Under the pieces are notes generated by a model, which saw only the letters and a list, made by a program, of their open reading frames with translations, was not told the origin of the DNA and did not search any database. Below, piece after piece: positions 11,690 through 34,554 of a stretch of 64,000 nucleotides of DNA (position 1 is the first letter of the stretch; every line of letters starts with the position of its first letter). The DNA lies in NCBI RefSeq assembly GCF_011397635.1, contig NC_064773.1, forward strand, positions 1,556,501 through 1,620,500, written 5' to 3'. Position numbers and translations under genes: made by a program. The stretch is from Epinephelus fuscoguttatus (taxonomy: Eukaryota; Chordata; Actinopteri; Perciformes; Serranidae).

Positions 11690-14600
11690 ACAAAACATTA
11701 TGTACTACTACGTTTTTTCATGACTTCGGACTACATGCTATATTATGACGTGTTTTAATGATTTCAGACGACATGTTATATACTATGACATTTTTTCATG
11801 ATTTTGGACGACATGCTATACTATGATGTTTTTTAATGATTTCGGATAACATGCTATACCATGACGTTTTTTCATGATTTCGGACGACACGCTATACTAT
11901 GATGTTTTTTAATGATTTCGGACGACATGCTATACCATGACGTTTTTTCATGATTTCGGACGACACGCTATACTATGATGTTTTTTAATGATTTCGGATA
12001 ACATGCTATACCATGACGTTTTTTTAATGATTTCGGACGACATGCTATACTATGACGTTTTTTAATGATTTCGGACGACATGCTATACCATGACGTTATT
12101 TCATGATTTCGGACGACACGCTATACTATGATGTTTTTTAATGATTTCTGATAACATGCTATACTATTTTTTAATGATTTCGGACGACATGCTATACTAC
12201 AACATTTTTAATGATTTCGGACGACATGCTATACTATGACGTTTTTTAATGATTTCAGACGACATGCTATACCATGACGTTTTTTCATGATTGCGGACGA
12301 CACGCTATACTATGATGTTTTTTAATGATTGCGGACGACACGCTATACTATGATGTTTTTTAATGATTTCGGACGACACGCTATACTCTGACGTTTTTTA
12401 ATGATTTCGGACTACATGCTATACTACAACATTTTTTCACGATTTCGAACGACATGCTACACTATGACATTTTTTCATGATATGAGACGACATGCTATAC
12501 TATGATATTTTTTCATGATTTAGGATGACATCCTATACTTTGACGTTTTTTCGTGATTTCGGATAACATGCTATACTATGGCGTTTTTCGTGATGTCGGA
12601 CAACATGCTTTACTATGATATTTTCTTTCGAGATTTGGACAACGTGCTATCCTATGACTTTTTTTTCATGATTTCAGACGATATGCTATACTATGGTGTT
12701 TGTTCGTGATTTTGCACGATATGCTATACTATGAAGTTTTTTTTGAGATTTTGGACGACATGGTATATTATAACGTTTTTTCGAGATTTGAGACGACATG
12801 CTATACTATGACGTTTTTTGATGATTTTGGGTGACATGCTATACTATGACATTTTTTGGAGATCTTAGACGACATCCTACACTATTACATCTTTTCGAGA
12901 TTTCGAACATGTTATATTGTGACATGTTTTCAGGATTTCAGACGACATGCTATACTATGACGTTTTTTAATGATTTCGGACGACATGCTATACCGTGATG
13001 TTTTTTCATGATTTCGGACTACATGCTATACTATGACGTGTTTTAATGATTTCAGACGACATGTTATATACTATGACATTTTTTCATGATTTCAGATGAC
13101 ATGCTATACTATGATGTTTTTTAATGATTTCGGACTACATGCTATACCATGACGTTTTTTCATGATTTCGGACGACATGCTATACTATGACGTTTTTTCA
13201 TGATTTCGGACTACATGCTATACCATGACGTTTTTTCATGATTTCGGACTACATGCTATACTATGACATTTTTTCATGATTTTGGACGACACGCTATACT
13301 ATGATGTTTTTTAATGATTTCGGATAACATGCTATACCATGATGTTTTTTCATGATTTTGGACGACACGCTATACTATGATGTTTTTTAATGATTTCGGA
13401 TAACATGCTATACCATGACGTTTTTTAATGATGTCGGACTACATGCTATACCATGACGTTTTTTAATGATTTCGGACGACATGCTATACCATGACGTTTT
13501 TTAATGATTTCGGACTACATGCTATACTATGACGTTTTTTAATGATTTCGGACGACATGCTATACTATGACGTTTTTTAATGATTTCGGACTACATGCTA
13601 TACTACAACATTTTTTCACGATTTCGAACGACATGCTACACTATGACATTTTTTCATGATATGAGACGACATGCTATACTATGATATTTTTTCATGATTT
13701 CAGACGACATGCTATACTATGACGTTTTTTCATGATTTCGGACGACATGCTATACCATGATGTTTTTTAATGATTTCGGACGACACGCTATACTATGATG
13801 TTTTTTAATGATTTCGGATAACATGCTATACCATGACGTTTTTTAATGATTTCGGACGACATGCTATACCATGACGTTTTTTCATGATTTCGGACGACAC
13901 GCTATACTATGATGTTTTTTAATGATTTCGGACGACATGCTATACTATGACGTTTTTTAATGATTTCAGACGACATGCTATACCATGACGTTTTTTCATG
14001 ATTGCGGACGACACGCTATACTATGACGTTTTTTCATGATTTCAGACGACATGCTATACTCTGACGTTTTTTAATGATTTCGGACGACATGCTATACTAC
14101 AACATTTTTTCACGATTTCGATTGACATGCTATACTCTGACGTTTTTTAATGATTTCGGACGACATGCTATACTACAACATTTTTTCACGATTTCGAACG
14201 ACATGCTACACTATGACATTTTTTCATGATATGAGACGATATGCTATACTATGATATTTTTTCATGATTTCAGACGACATGCTATACTATGACGTTTTTT
14301 CATGATTTCGGATAACATGCTATACTATGGCGTTTTTCGTGATGTCGGACAACATGCTTTACTATGATATTTTCTTTCGAGATTTGGACAACGTGCTATC
14401 CTATGACTTTTTTTTCATGATTTCAGACGATATGCTATACTATGGTGTTTGTTCGTGATTTCGCACGATATGCTATACTATGAAGTTTTTTTTGAGATTT
14501 TGGACGACATGGTATATTATAACGTTTTTTCGAGATTTGAGACGACATGCTATACTATGACGTTTTTTGATGATTTTGGGTGACATGCTATGCTGTGACA

Positions 14601-17156
14601 TTTTTTGATGATTTTGGAGGACATGCTATACTATGACATTTTTTGGAGATCTTAGACGACATCCTACACTATTACATCTTTGAGATTTCGAACATGTTAT
14701 ATTGTGACATGTTTTCAGGATTTCAGACGACATGCTATACTATGACGTTTTTTGATGATTTTGGGTGACATGCTATGCTGTGACATTTTTTGATGATTTT
14801 GGGTGACATGCTATACTATGACATTTTTTGGAGATCTTAGACGACATCCTACACTATTACATCTTTGAGATTTCGAACATGTTATATTGTGACATGTTTT
14901 CAGGATTTCAGACGACATGCTATACTATGACGTTTTTTAATGATTTCGGACGACATGCTATACCGTGATGTTTTTTCATGATTTCGGACTACATGCTATA
15001 CTATGACGTGTTTTAATGATTTCAGACGACATGTTATATACTATGACATTTTTTCATGATTTCAGATGACATGCTATACTATGATGTTTTTTAATGATTT
15101 GGGACGACATGCTATACTATGACGTTTTTTCATGATTTCGGACGACATGCTATACCATGACGTTTTTTCATGATTTCGGACGACATGCTATACTATGACA
15201 TTTTTTCATGATTTTGGACGACACGCTATACTATGATGTTTTTTAATGATTTCGGATAACATGCTATACCATGACGTTTTTTAATGATTTCGGACGACAC
15301 GCTATACTATGACGTTTTTTAATGATTTTGGACAACACGCTATACCATGATGTTTTTTAATGATGTCGGACTACATGCTATACTATGACGTTTTTTAATG
15401 ATTTCGGACGACATGCTATACTATGACGTTTTTTAATGATTTCGGACGACATGCTATACCATGACGTTTTTTAATGATTTCGGACTACATGCTATACTAC
15501 AACATTTTTTCACGATTTCGAACGACATGCTACACTATGACATTTTTTCATGATATGAGACGACATGCTATACTATGATATTTTTTCATGATTTCAGACG
15601 ACATGCTATACTATGACGTTTTTTCATGATTTAGGATGACATCCTATACTTTGACGTTTTTTCGTGATTTCGGATAACATGCTATACTATGGCGTTTTTC
15701 GTGATGTCGGACAACATGCTTTACTATGATATTTTCTTTCGAGATTTGGACGTGCTATACTATGACTTTTTTTTTCATGATTTCAGACGATATGCTATAC
15801 TATGGTGTTTGTTCGTGATTTCGCACGACATGCTATACTATGAAGGTTTTTTTGAGATTTTGGACGACATGGTATATTATAACGTTTTTTCGAGATTTGA
15901 GACGACATGCTATACTATGACGTTTTTTGATGATTTAGGGTGACATGCTATGCTGTGACATTTTTTGATGATTTTGGAGGACATGCTATACTATGACATT
16001 TTTTGGAGATCTTAGACGACATCCTACACTATTACATCTTTTCGAGATTTTGAACATGTTATATTGTGACATGTTTTCAGGATTTCAGACGACATGCTAT
16101 ACTATGACGTTTTTTTAATGATTTCGGACGACATGCTATACTGTGATGTTTTTTAATGATTTCGGACTACATGCTATACTATGACGTGTTTTAATGATTT
16201 CAGACGACATGTTATATACTATGACATTTTTTCATGATTTCAGATGACATGCTATACTATGACGTTTTTTAATTTCAGACGACATGCTATACTATGATGT
16301 TTTTTAATGATTTCGGACGACACGCTATACTATGATGTTTTTTAATGATTTCGGACTACATGCTATACTATGACATTTTTTAATGATTTGGGACGACATG
16401 CTATACTATGATGTTTTTTCATGATTTCGGACGACACGCTATACTATGACGTTTTTTAATTTCAGACGACATGCTATACTATGATGTTTTTTAATGATTT
16501 CGGACGACACGCTATACTATGATGTTTTTTAATGATTTCGGACTACATGCTATACTATGACGTGTTTTAATGATTTCAGACGACATGTTATATACTATGA
16601 CATTTTTTCATGATTTCAGATGACATGCTATACTATGACGTTTTTTAATTTCAGACGACACGCTATACTATGACATTTTTTAATGATTTGGGACGACATG
16701 CTATACTATGATGTTTTTTCATGATTTCGGACGACACGCTATACTATGACGTTTTTTAATTTCAGACGACATGCTATACTATGATGTTTTTTAATGATTT
16801 CGGACTACATGCTATACTATGATGTTTTTTCATGATTTCGGACGACACGCTATACTATGACGTTTTTTAATTTCAGACGACATGCTATACTATGATGTTT
16901 TTTAATGATTTCGGACTACATGCTATACTACGGCATTTTTGTCACGATTTCGAACGACATGCTACACTATGACATTTTTTCATGATATGAGATGACATGC
17001 TATACTATGACGTTTTTTCATGATTTAGGATGACATCCTATACTTTGACGTTTTTTCGTGATTTTGGATAACATGCTATACTATGATATTTTCTTTCGAG
17101 ATTTGGACAACGTGCTATACTATGACTTTTTTTTCATGATTTCAGACGATATGCTA
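11690..17156. repeat. 38-bp satellite array, block 1
   Basis: About 140 copies of a 38-bp unit resembling ACATGCTATACTATGACG followed by a T6 tract and AATGATTTCGGACG. Spacing was measured at 38 bp (for example 13441 to 13479). A distinctive divergent stretch containing AGATTTGGACAACGTGCTAT recurs at about 12631, 14380, 15742 and 17099. This shows higher-order blocks of roughly 1.75, 1.36 and 1.36 kb. Reading frames inside it are not genes. Confidence 0.97.
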
Positions 17157-17739
17157 TGAAGGTAATCCAGTTCAGTTCAGTTTGGATGTGTGAATGTAAT
17201 TCAGTTCAAATCAGTTCAGGTGGAAGAGTGTGTGTGGAGTGTGAGTGTGAGTGAGGGGGGGAGGCAAGGACCCAGGTCTGCTTGAAGCTCGAGTTTGGAG
17301 AAGCCAGGAGATTGTGGGGAAAAAAGGAACTTATCTGCTGGTAGTGAGTCATCCACCTCAGCTCAGCCACCGAATCCAAGCAGGAAAGGCACAGCCGATC
17401 CAGTCTGTTTCCACCCGCTCCAGAGATCAGCTTTTCTTTGAGGTTGTTGTTTCCTCACCGTTCATTTCCAGCCAGTGCTTGTAACACTTTGTCCCTAGGG
17501 TAAATTCACTGTTGTCTTTTCATTTTAATCCAGTGCTGGGTTCACCCATTTACTTATTTCCTCTTTTGTTTCCCATTCTCACTTCTCCTTTCCATCCTCC
17601 TTCAAGTCTCCTTTGTTTGATTTTCCCGCTCTCTGTTCAGCTCACAGGTGTCCCTTAATTTATCACCTTCCCCTCCTCCTTCCTCTCCTGCTCAGGTGGA
17701 CAAGGCTGTGATCTCACTTCCTTTTCCCTTCCTGCTACA
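17157..17739. mobile_element. solo-LTR-like insertion inside the satellite
   Basis: A 583-bp non-repetitive segment starts TGAAGGTAATCC and ends CTTCCTGCTACA, giving TG...CA termini. It is flanked by the 4-bp direct repeat GCTA at 17153-17156 and 17740-17743. Removing it restores the satellite sequence exactly. This structure fits a solo LTR, but no internal retrotransposon genes or convincing poly(A) signal were seen. Family unknown. Confidence 0.55.
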
Positions 17740-18055
17740 GCTATACTATGGTGTTTGTTCGCGATTTTGCACGATATGCTATACTATGAAGTTTTTTTTT
17801 AGATTTTGGACGACATGGTATATTATAACGTTTTTTCGAGATTTGAGACGACATGCTATACTATGACGTTTTTTGATGATTTTGGGTGACATGCTATGCT
17901 GTGACATTTTTTGATGATTTTGGAGGACATGCTATACTATGAAATTTTTTGGAGATCTTAGACGACATCCTACACTATTACATCTTTTCGAGATTTCGAA
18001 CATATTATATTGTGACATGTTTTCAGGATTTCAGACGACATGCTATACTATGATG
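17740..18055. repeat. 38-bp satellite array, block 2
   Basis: Continuation of the same array after the insertion, about eight units. It follows the order seen in the earlier higher-order blocks (GCACGATATGCTATAC, then GGACGACATGGTATATTA, then the GGAGATCTTAGACGACATCC variant). Confidence 0.95.
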
Positions 18056-18129
18056 TATATACTAGGAAGATTCAAAGCTTTAACAGTTATGCAGATTTTG
18101 GGGGTAATATTTTTCCAGACTAGTGACTG

Positions 18130-18480
18130 ACATATTAATTAATGAATCAAAGGAAAAAAAATGCATTTTTAATCTTGATTTATTCACATTATGTATACAG
18201 TTAAATCATCAGCCTATTATTCATACTTTTTATGTAACTATGCACTGTATACACAGGTGTATGCTTGAATGCCACTGTCAGCATGTGGCTGTTACACAGT
18301 CTGTCCACCAGAGGGCGTTCCAACATTACCAATTAACACTTGTCATTACCAAAAGGAGGACGCTTTCTTGCTAAGTAATAGTCTTAGGCACCAAATATCA
18401 TTAACATGTTGAGTTTATTGAACACTTTCAGTCACAGATAGGTCCTCAATGGCCAGCAGAGGTGATCTCCATTGTTTACA
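18130..18480. repeat. parental copy of the tmem19-downstream duplicated segment
   Basis: Shares GCTTGAATGCCACTGTCAGC, CACCAGAGGGCGTTCCAAC and GGCCAGCAGAGGTGATCTCC with 11190-11420. It lies downstream of the tmem19 stop, between the satellite and the last exon. Minus-strand AATAAA candidates for tmem19 lie at about 18590, 18675 and 18760. Confidence 0.75.
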
Positions 18481-18934
18481 TCACTTTTTTGCCTATTCTG
18501 ATATTTTAACGTAAGAGGCAAAGCAAAGTGAAATTTGATAATTAGAGAAGATGATTAAAACACAGACATTTGAAGAGTCATGTCAGGATTTTATTTGTAG
18601 TACTTTTTTGGCTTTCAGTTTATATTATGAGTAAGTAGCCCCACTTCTTGCCTGTCCATCAGTAGTATCTGTTTTATTGGGATGTATATGTGCAGTCATC
18701 TGTAGGACATCGTTGAGTTAATGTATGAAACACTGCACAAAGTTTTCATTACTCAGTATTTATTTTCCTCTTCATCAGAGCCTCTCAGCATGTCCAACAT
18801 AATGTCCTGTATTAATACAGGAGGAGAGTGTTGTTGTTTTAACCTTTAGTGTGACCAACACTTTACTCAAATGTCTTTAATAATTCTGTCTGTGATAGGT
18901 CGTCTGGCTCCGTGTTGTTTATCCATCTGTCAGT

Positions 18935-28386
<9,452 letters not shown>

Positions 28387-29527
28387 GCCGAGCTGCAGAC
28401 AGGACACACGGTCGGATACATGACGTCAGTGTGCACAGAGAAATTCAGGCATTTGCTAACTTTAAATCTTACATATCGTGTTTATCTGTCATGGTTACAT
28501 TTTACTCGCCACCTTTGTGCTGAAACTTGGGCCACAGCAGCAGGTGGTCAGATTGACCTGCAAGCTGAGCAGGAAGTGGATTCACCGCGCAACACAGCTG
28601 TTTGTCTTTACACGTGACTCAAGAATAAAAGTTTAAGATGATGTGACTGAACAGTTTGAAGCTCCGAAGCATCATTCAGCATGTTGACATTTGGATTCTG
28701 AATCAAAATTGGAATTGGAATGCTGCGTAGCTTTTTTCTCCATGGTTGATTAAACAACACTAATATTATTAGTATTATGCTGTTTGTAGAATTAGAGTCC
28801 AGTTGTGGCTGCATATCACTGTTTGAGACTTCTGTGATCTGATCATGTCTGATGACACCTGTGTGCTGTAAAGTCCAAAAGCTAAAAACATGATTGAAAA
28901 CAGAGAGCTGTGAAATTCACAACATGTTTTTATCAAACCGAATATTCTGCTTCAGTCGCATTTATCAATTCAATTCAATTTAATTCGAATTATTTTTTTG
29001 ACCTGAGCTGGATGAGAGTAGAAAGTGAGGGAGTGAAAACTGAATTATGATGTTATAAAATATGACGACAGACATTCGAAGCTTAATTTGAAAACCTTGA
29101 AAAAAATTTCAATGTAAAATATTACATTCTGTACAACACTGATTTTTGTTCAACTAAAGGTTTGTGGAACGCTCACGTTTCTTGTTAATGTTTCCCAAAT
29201 GTTTATAATAAAGGCAGACTAATATTTTACCATGACTGAAAGAAATACAAAAAACAGAAGAACAGCACCAGGTTACAGTGTGTGATGTCAGACAGCATGA
29301 TGACATCACAGAATAAAAAGAAGCGTGACATGTAACACATCAGCGTCGGCCTCTAGTGTGACATATAACATACGTGTCAGCAGCTCTTTAAAAACAATAA
29401 CAATGACATCACATGTCAGTAACAATCATTTAGCATCCCTGTTATATGGCGGCTGATCTCGTCCTCTGCTCAGAGGGTAAGGAGCTCCTGGACCTCATTG
29501 TTTTCACTGTTTGTTGACATTTTCAGC

Positions 29528-29745
29528 CGCTGTTCTTTTTCTTCGAGTTAGCCACTTACTGCTATCAGCTGCTGTTCTTGTTTTTTGAGTTAGCCGCTAA
29601 CTGCTAAGAGCTGCTGTTCTTATTTTTTGAGTTATCTGCTAACTGCTACCAGCTGCTCTTCTTCTTTTTTGAGTTAGCCGCTAACTGCTAACAGCTGCTG
29701 TTCTTCTTTTTTGAGTTAGCTGCTAACCACTAACTGCTACTTTTT
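29528..29745. repeat. ~51-bp tandem repeat rich in TTAGC/GCTAAC
   Basis: Four to five copies of a unit containing GAGTTAGCCGCTAACTGC and CAGCTGCTGTTCTT. It lies in the first tmem19 intron. The rest of 28393-31649 is non-coding. Confidence 0.8.
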
Positions 29746-30599
29746 AAATCTCCCGCAGTGGGTCATACGTAAAACACATCGTCAAAACATCACGCCGCCC
29801 ATGATCGCGTCCTGCTGGCTGTTCTTTTTTACACAGGTGTCATTTCGGTGCGGTTACTACCTACAAATTTGGCTTAAAGGCAAAACAACTCTGTCCCTCC
29901 ATTCTGTGATCGTAACTTTAATATAGCACGGAGTGACAGAATAACAGCGTGATATTTAGAGTATAAACTGAAGATGTTTTGATGTCTGCCATCGTTGTAA
30001 CACAGCAGCGCACAGAGAAGTGCCTCTCTCTGTTTTTTAATTGTTGTGAGCTTTTTCTGATCTTTAACTTTGAAATGTTTCTTATTAAGTTATGAATATT
30101 TGAGGTTATAGAAAAATTCTGAAGGGACCGATTCACAATGTTTTCCTGTCTGTTTCTTGCTCATGCTGACCTTTACAAAAATCCCCTCCTGATTGTCAGT
30201 GTCAGCGCTGGGGCACAAAATCCACACAGTCCTCGTTCTGTGCTAAAATGCATTTGGATTTCTATCTGAGGGGGATAAAAGGCTTCAGCAGACCAGATTA
30301 TTAAAATAACGTGGATGTCTCAAGTCTTCCTGGTACAAAATTCCCTTTATATTCCCACTATCCTTTGACCACAGCTCAACAGGGAAACTGCTTGTGGAAC
30401 CACAAAGAGGGAATTGTACACTGAGGAGACTGTAGTTTTATGAGGTACCCGCTGAATCTGTTCAGACTCCTGAGCACTCAAATTGATTTTACTTTGTAAA
30501 ACAAGGACTGATTATTTCTTCCTCCATCACTGACACTGCACCACAAAGAGATGGTTCAACAGGAGGAATGATGACCACCAGCAAAACCAGTTTGAGGTT

Positions 30600-30835
30600 T
30601 CATGTGGTGGAAGAAGTATTGAGAGCCTTTACTGGAGTAAAAGTACTAATCATGTTATCATGTCAAGTATCATGTCGTGTCAAAAGCATGTACAGGAGAG
30701 CCGTCAGACAAATTTAGAGCAGTGAAAAGTACATTATTTCGCTCTGAGATGCTGAGGAGAAGGTGACAGTAGCAGAAAATGGAAATACTTGAGCAAAGTA
30801 CAAGTGCCTTGAATTATGTACAATAATTAGTGCAA
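30600..30835. mobile_element. percomorph interspersed element (AGTAAAAGTACTAAT type), fragment
   Basis: GGTGGAAGAAGTATTGAGAG, TTTACTGGAGTAAAAGTAC and AATACTTGAGCAAAGTACAA are hallmarks of a repeat family very common in percomorphs. Related fragments lie at about 52340-52760 and 54050-54720. Confidence 0.55.
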
Positions 30836-31079
30836 TAATTCACTTATCTTTACATACCAGTTTTACACATTTATATGTGGCACAAGGCACATATCTTTAT
30901 ATTTTTACACACTTCACAGACTCATATCATACAAGTTTTATATTTTAAATACTTCAGACACTGGTGTTAACACTGAAGCATAATGCACATATTTTACTTT
31001 TGTATTTTTGACATAGTTTGCACTTCGTACTTCTTGTTTCTAATCCTATAATTCCATATGCTTTACATCATAACGACGG

Positions 31080-31165
31080 TGAGGAATCACAATTTCCTCC
31101 TGGGGATCAATGAAGTATTTCTGATTTTGTTTTGAAGTATCTTTTTCATATTTTAACTGTATTTT
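31080..31165 (+). mobile_element. LINE 3' tail fragment
   Basis: CAATTTCCTCCTGGGGATCA followed by ATGAAGTATTTCTG resembles the conserved 3' end of a fish non-LTR element (Rex1-type). No coding part is attached. Confidence 0.4.
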
Positions 31166-31649
31166 CTTTTTAATTTTACAATTATGTTATTATTATTATT
31201 ATCAGTGTATATTTAATGCAAACACCAAACACCAAAGCAAACTCCCTGTCAGTAACAAATCTTGTTGGTAATAAATCTGACTCTGATTCATTTCTCCACC
31301 TGTGGACTGGTGTTTGAAGCCGGACTTAAACCATTACGACACATGAGGAATGAACTGTCCTGAAACATGCCGAATGAAAAGCAATAATATGACTGAAAAA
31401 ACAAAAACTCAGTTAAACTACTGACGACACAACAACAGTGGCAGTGAAGAGGAGACACTGAAAAGGTTCATTATCTGCTGCACTTTAACGCTAACGGAAC
31501 CGAGGTTAGCTAACGTTAGCTCCGAGCTAACTGTCACCTGTGCCTTTAAATCCAGCTTTGTAAATTATGAGTGAAACATTTAAACAGAGATATTTAACAA
31601 CATGTCAGTCATTGTTTTATTAACACTTTCTGAATGTTTGTGAACTCAC

Positions 31650-31700
31650 CCTTTAATTCAGGAGCCATCGTGACTTCTGTACAGAAACCTTTAACCTACT
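31650..31700 (-). other. tmem19: candidate tmem19 5' UTR exon with a small upstream ORF
   Basis: On the minus strand an ATG at 31668 (MAPELK) runs into a donor GTGAGT with the exon ending at 31650. The coding exon acceptor is at 28393-28394. Splicing the two gives a 15-codon ORF in a different frame that ends in TGA just after the main ATGs, so it would overlap the tmem19 start. The 5' limit of the exon is unknown. Inferred from splice sites only. Confidence 0.4.
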
Positions 31701-32000
31701 TCAGAAGCTAACTTTAACTTTTACTCCAGCTGAGACGAAACTGAATCTTTCTCCTTTAAATAGCGGCCTACAACACAAACTGTTTCCCTGATGATTAGGG
31801 TAACTAAGATAAAATACATCAGTGAGTAACAACGAAGTGACTGTGGCTCAGACACCGGAGGGGAAGGCAGGACCGAGACATTTAGTTAACGGACCGACTT
31901 CCGCAAACAAACCGTTGACAGCTCTTAAAGAGACAGTAACATGAAACCAACCCGACGAGCGTCTTTAAAGGAGAAGTACACACATTTACTAAATTCATTA
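31700..32000 (-). promoter_or_regulatory. likely tmem19 promoter region
   Basis: Sequence upstream of the candidate first exon with CpGs (GACACCGGAGGGGAAGG, GGACCGACTTCCGC) but no clear TATA box. The assignment rests on position only. Confidence 0.3.
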
Positions 32001-32034
32001 AATACACAGTTAACACACAGCAAACACACATGAA

Positions 32035-32280
32035 GCATACATCAAACTTAGATTAAACACACATTAAACACACATTAAACATGGCTTAATAGAGACAATT
32101 TCAAACACAAGTTCACAAATCAGCTTCACTATAACTCGCAGCATTCACAGACAAACACTTGTCTTTATCTGGACACATTCCCAGGAGGTCTGCGTAACTG
32201 TGACACTGTGGAGTTACATTTCTGGGGAGGTGCACGTCAGGCTGCGGCGTAGGGTACGGTGTCCATTCAGCAGAAGTTTA
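32035..32280. repeat. interspersed element, internally deleted copy related to 57335-57760
   Basis: Reads as the reverse complement of the copy near 57340-57750: AACACTTGTCTTTATCTGGA, GTCTGCGTAACTGTGACACT and TGCACGTCAGGCTGCGGC are shared. About 200 bp of the other copy are missing. Probable DNA-transposon family, not identified. Confidence 0.55.
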
Positions 32281-33059
32281 AATTAGCTTTTACTCCTGCG
32301 GTCTGAGAAAGTCCAGAAATATTGATGAAAATAAACAACTCTCTCCCCAATCCAAACACTAACTCAACTTATGATGTCATAGTGGACTGTGGGGCAGCTC
32401 CACAGACAATGATAAGATAACTTTATTTGCCATTTGCACACATGCACACAGTCTGGGTACAAAGGACTTCTTGTGCAAAAACACTCAGAAATAGACATGT
32501 AATAAATAGTAAAAAATAACGTGCACACAACAAGGTATAAAAAGTATGATAAATACAAAAGTATAAACTCCACCTGCAGGGCATTCAGAAAGTGTCACTG
32601 TGGTTAGTTCGTCCTTATTTGCTTTTGCCATCAGTCGCAGTGAAGAAGCTGTTATAGCATCGTGTTGTGTGTGTGATTCTGCTGTCCGCTCTGCCGTGTC
32701 TCAGGCTGTGCGCTGAATGTCTGTGCCTGAGGAGGGTGTAAGCTGCATGATGTGTGTCTCTAATGAATACCTTTGTTACAACTACTTTGCTCTAAATGCG
32801 GGGCTTGAGTGTAAGGGGAGCACCTCTACTGCAGAAGTTGCCAGCTTCCTGGAAGGAAAAGAAGCACCACCTTTCTTTTGGACATGATGCGTTGATGACA
32901 GATCAAAACATTCAGAGACAATCCCTGACCACACCTGGTCAGACATGTTAAGCCAAAATCTAAAAACCCTGAAATCTCAGCTTTTAAAAACTCCCCATTC
33001 ACAATGAAGTAATTTGTACACACTGCAGGTGAAAATGTGGTTAGGTGGGAATCACCCGA

Positions 33060-33185
33060 GGCCCCACGGTACGATATTATCACAATACATTAGTCACGAT
33101 ACAATATTACTGTGATTTTATACATTTTGCGATATGCTGAGTATTGGGATAAAATATACCGCAATATAGTCCCTTTTTTCAGCTG
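33060..33185. repeat. hAT-like MITE fragment
   Basis: GGTACGATATTATCACAATA and CGATATGCTGAGTATTGGGA resemble the CGATATTAT-type ends common in fish hAT MITEs. Boundaries are unclear. Confidence 0.35.
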
Positions 33186-33397
33186 CAAATTATGTCCCCA
33201 AAGGAAAACTTTGTCAGATAAAATAAAGTAGTTAGTATGTTCATCTCACTTCGGTCATTTTTATTGCAGCAAAATTAATCTAGTACTGAAACAGCTATTG
33301 ATTTTATTATTCTAAATGCTACAGTAAAAAGCTTCAAACTTAAATCTCTTAATTTTACAGATACTTAAACACTGTTCAAATATGTAATGCTGGTCTA

Positions 33398-34481
33398 AAG
33401 GAGACCTGCGGGGTCCCCCAGGGGTCAGTTCTGGGCCCCCTATTGTTCTCCCTTTATATGCTACCCCTGGGGTCGATATTTAGGAAGCATGGTATTCCCT
33501 TTCACTGCTTGACGTGCAGGTGTATTTGCCGTTAAAGATTCCGTCCAAAGATTCCCTTCAGGCCGTGCTAAACTACGTAAGTGACATTAAAACATGGATG
33601 GACTTAAATGAAATGAAAACAAAACAGAGGTTGTCCTGTTCGGTCGCCCTGATCTGGTTCAGGTCCTTGCCAGCTCCCTGGGCCCACTGGCACCTTACAT
33701 GGGATCCCACGCTAGGAATCTTGGTGTGATTATTGGTGGTGCTTTTAAGCTAGACAAACAGTTCAGCTCAGCGGTCAAGTCTAGCTTTTTTCAGCTGAGG
33801 CTTTTAGCCAAAGTTAAACCCTATCTAAGCCAGAAAGACCTCGAAACAGTTATCCATGCTTTTATTACCTCTCGCTTAGATTATTGTAACTCCCTGTACG
33901 TCTGCATTGAACAGTCAAAGCTTAACCGCCTGCAGCTTGTTCAGAATGCAGCAGCTCGTCTCCTGACTGGGACAAAGAAACGCGAGCACATAACTCCGGT
34001 GCTCTCTTCACTTCACTGGCTTCCGGTTAGGTACAGGATTGATTTTAAGATTCTTTTATCTGTTTTTAAGTCTCTGAATGGGCTGGCTCCGGAATACCTA
34101 TCTGACCTTGTTGAGGTGCATCGGCCCTCCAGAGCCCTCAGATCAGTGAATCAGATGGTCTTGGATGTTCCTCGATCACTCTTAAAAACTAGAGGAGATC
34201 GAGCCTTTGCAGTCGCGGCTCCCACTCTGTGGAACGCATTACCGTTGACTGTGCGGACTGCGAATAGCCTCTCCACTTTTAAATCACTGCTCAAGACTCA
34301 CTTGTTCACCTCGGCCTTTGGTTGAGTACAGTCACCTCTACTGGGTCTGTTACCTTTGTTATATTTCACTGTAATAATGTTTTTTGTGTTGTTGTTTTTG
34401 CTTATTTTAACTGTAAAGCACTTTGGTTTGCCGTTGGCTCTTTTAAAGGTGCTATATAAATGAAGCTGACATTGACATTGG
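33398..34481 (+). mobile_element. L2-like LINE, 3' end, frameshifted
   Basis: Starts inside RT motif B ([11 protein letters not shown], read in a broken frame near 33410) and loses the catalytic aspartates through a gap. It continues at 33699-34325 as an open 208-aa frame: HARNLGVIIGGAF, AFITSRLDYCNSLY, LQLVQNAAARLLTGTKKRE, SLHWLPVRYRIDFK. The 3' tail TGTAAAGCACTTTGG plus GTGCTATATAAATG and a (TGACAT)n end fits the L2 style of 3' end. Dead copy. Confidence 0.8.
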
Positions 34482-34554
34482 AGTCTTCAGATAGAGACAG
34501 GAGCTGCAGAGGCGGCACAAATTCCTCAGCGTCATAACATTACGCTTTAATAAG

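Noticed and set aside
15689-15943. 84-aa hydrophobic repeat frame
   Set aside because: Lies inside the satellite and its periodicity is that of the array.
11690-18055. CRISPR-like regular repeats
   Set aside because: There are no unique spacers; units are head to tail at 38 bp in a vertebrate-type genome, so it is a satellite.
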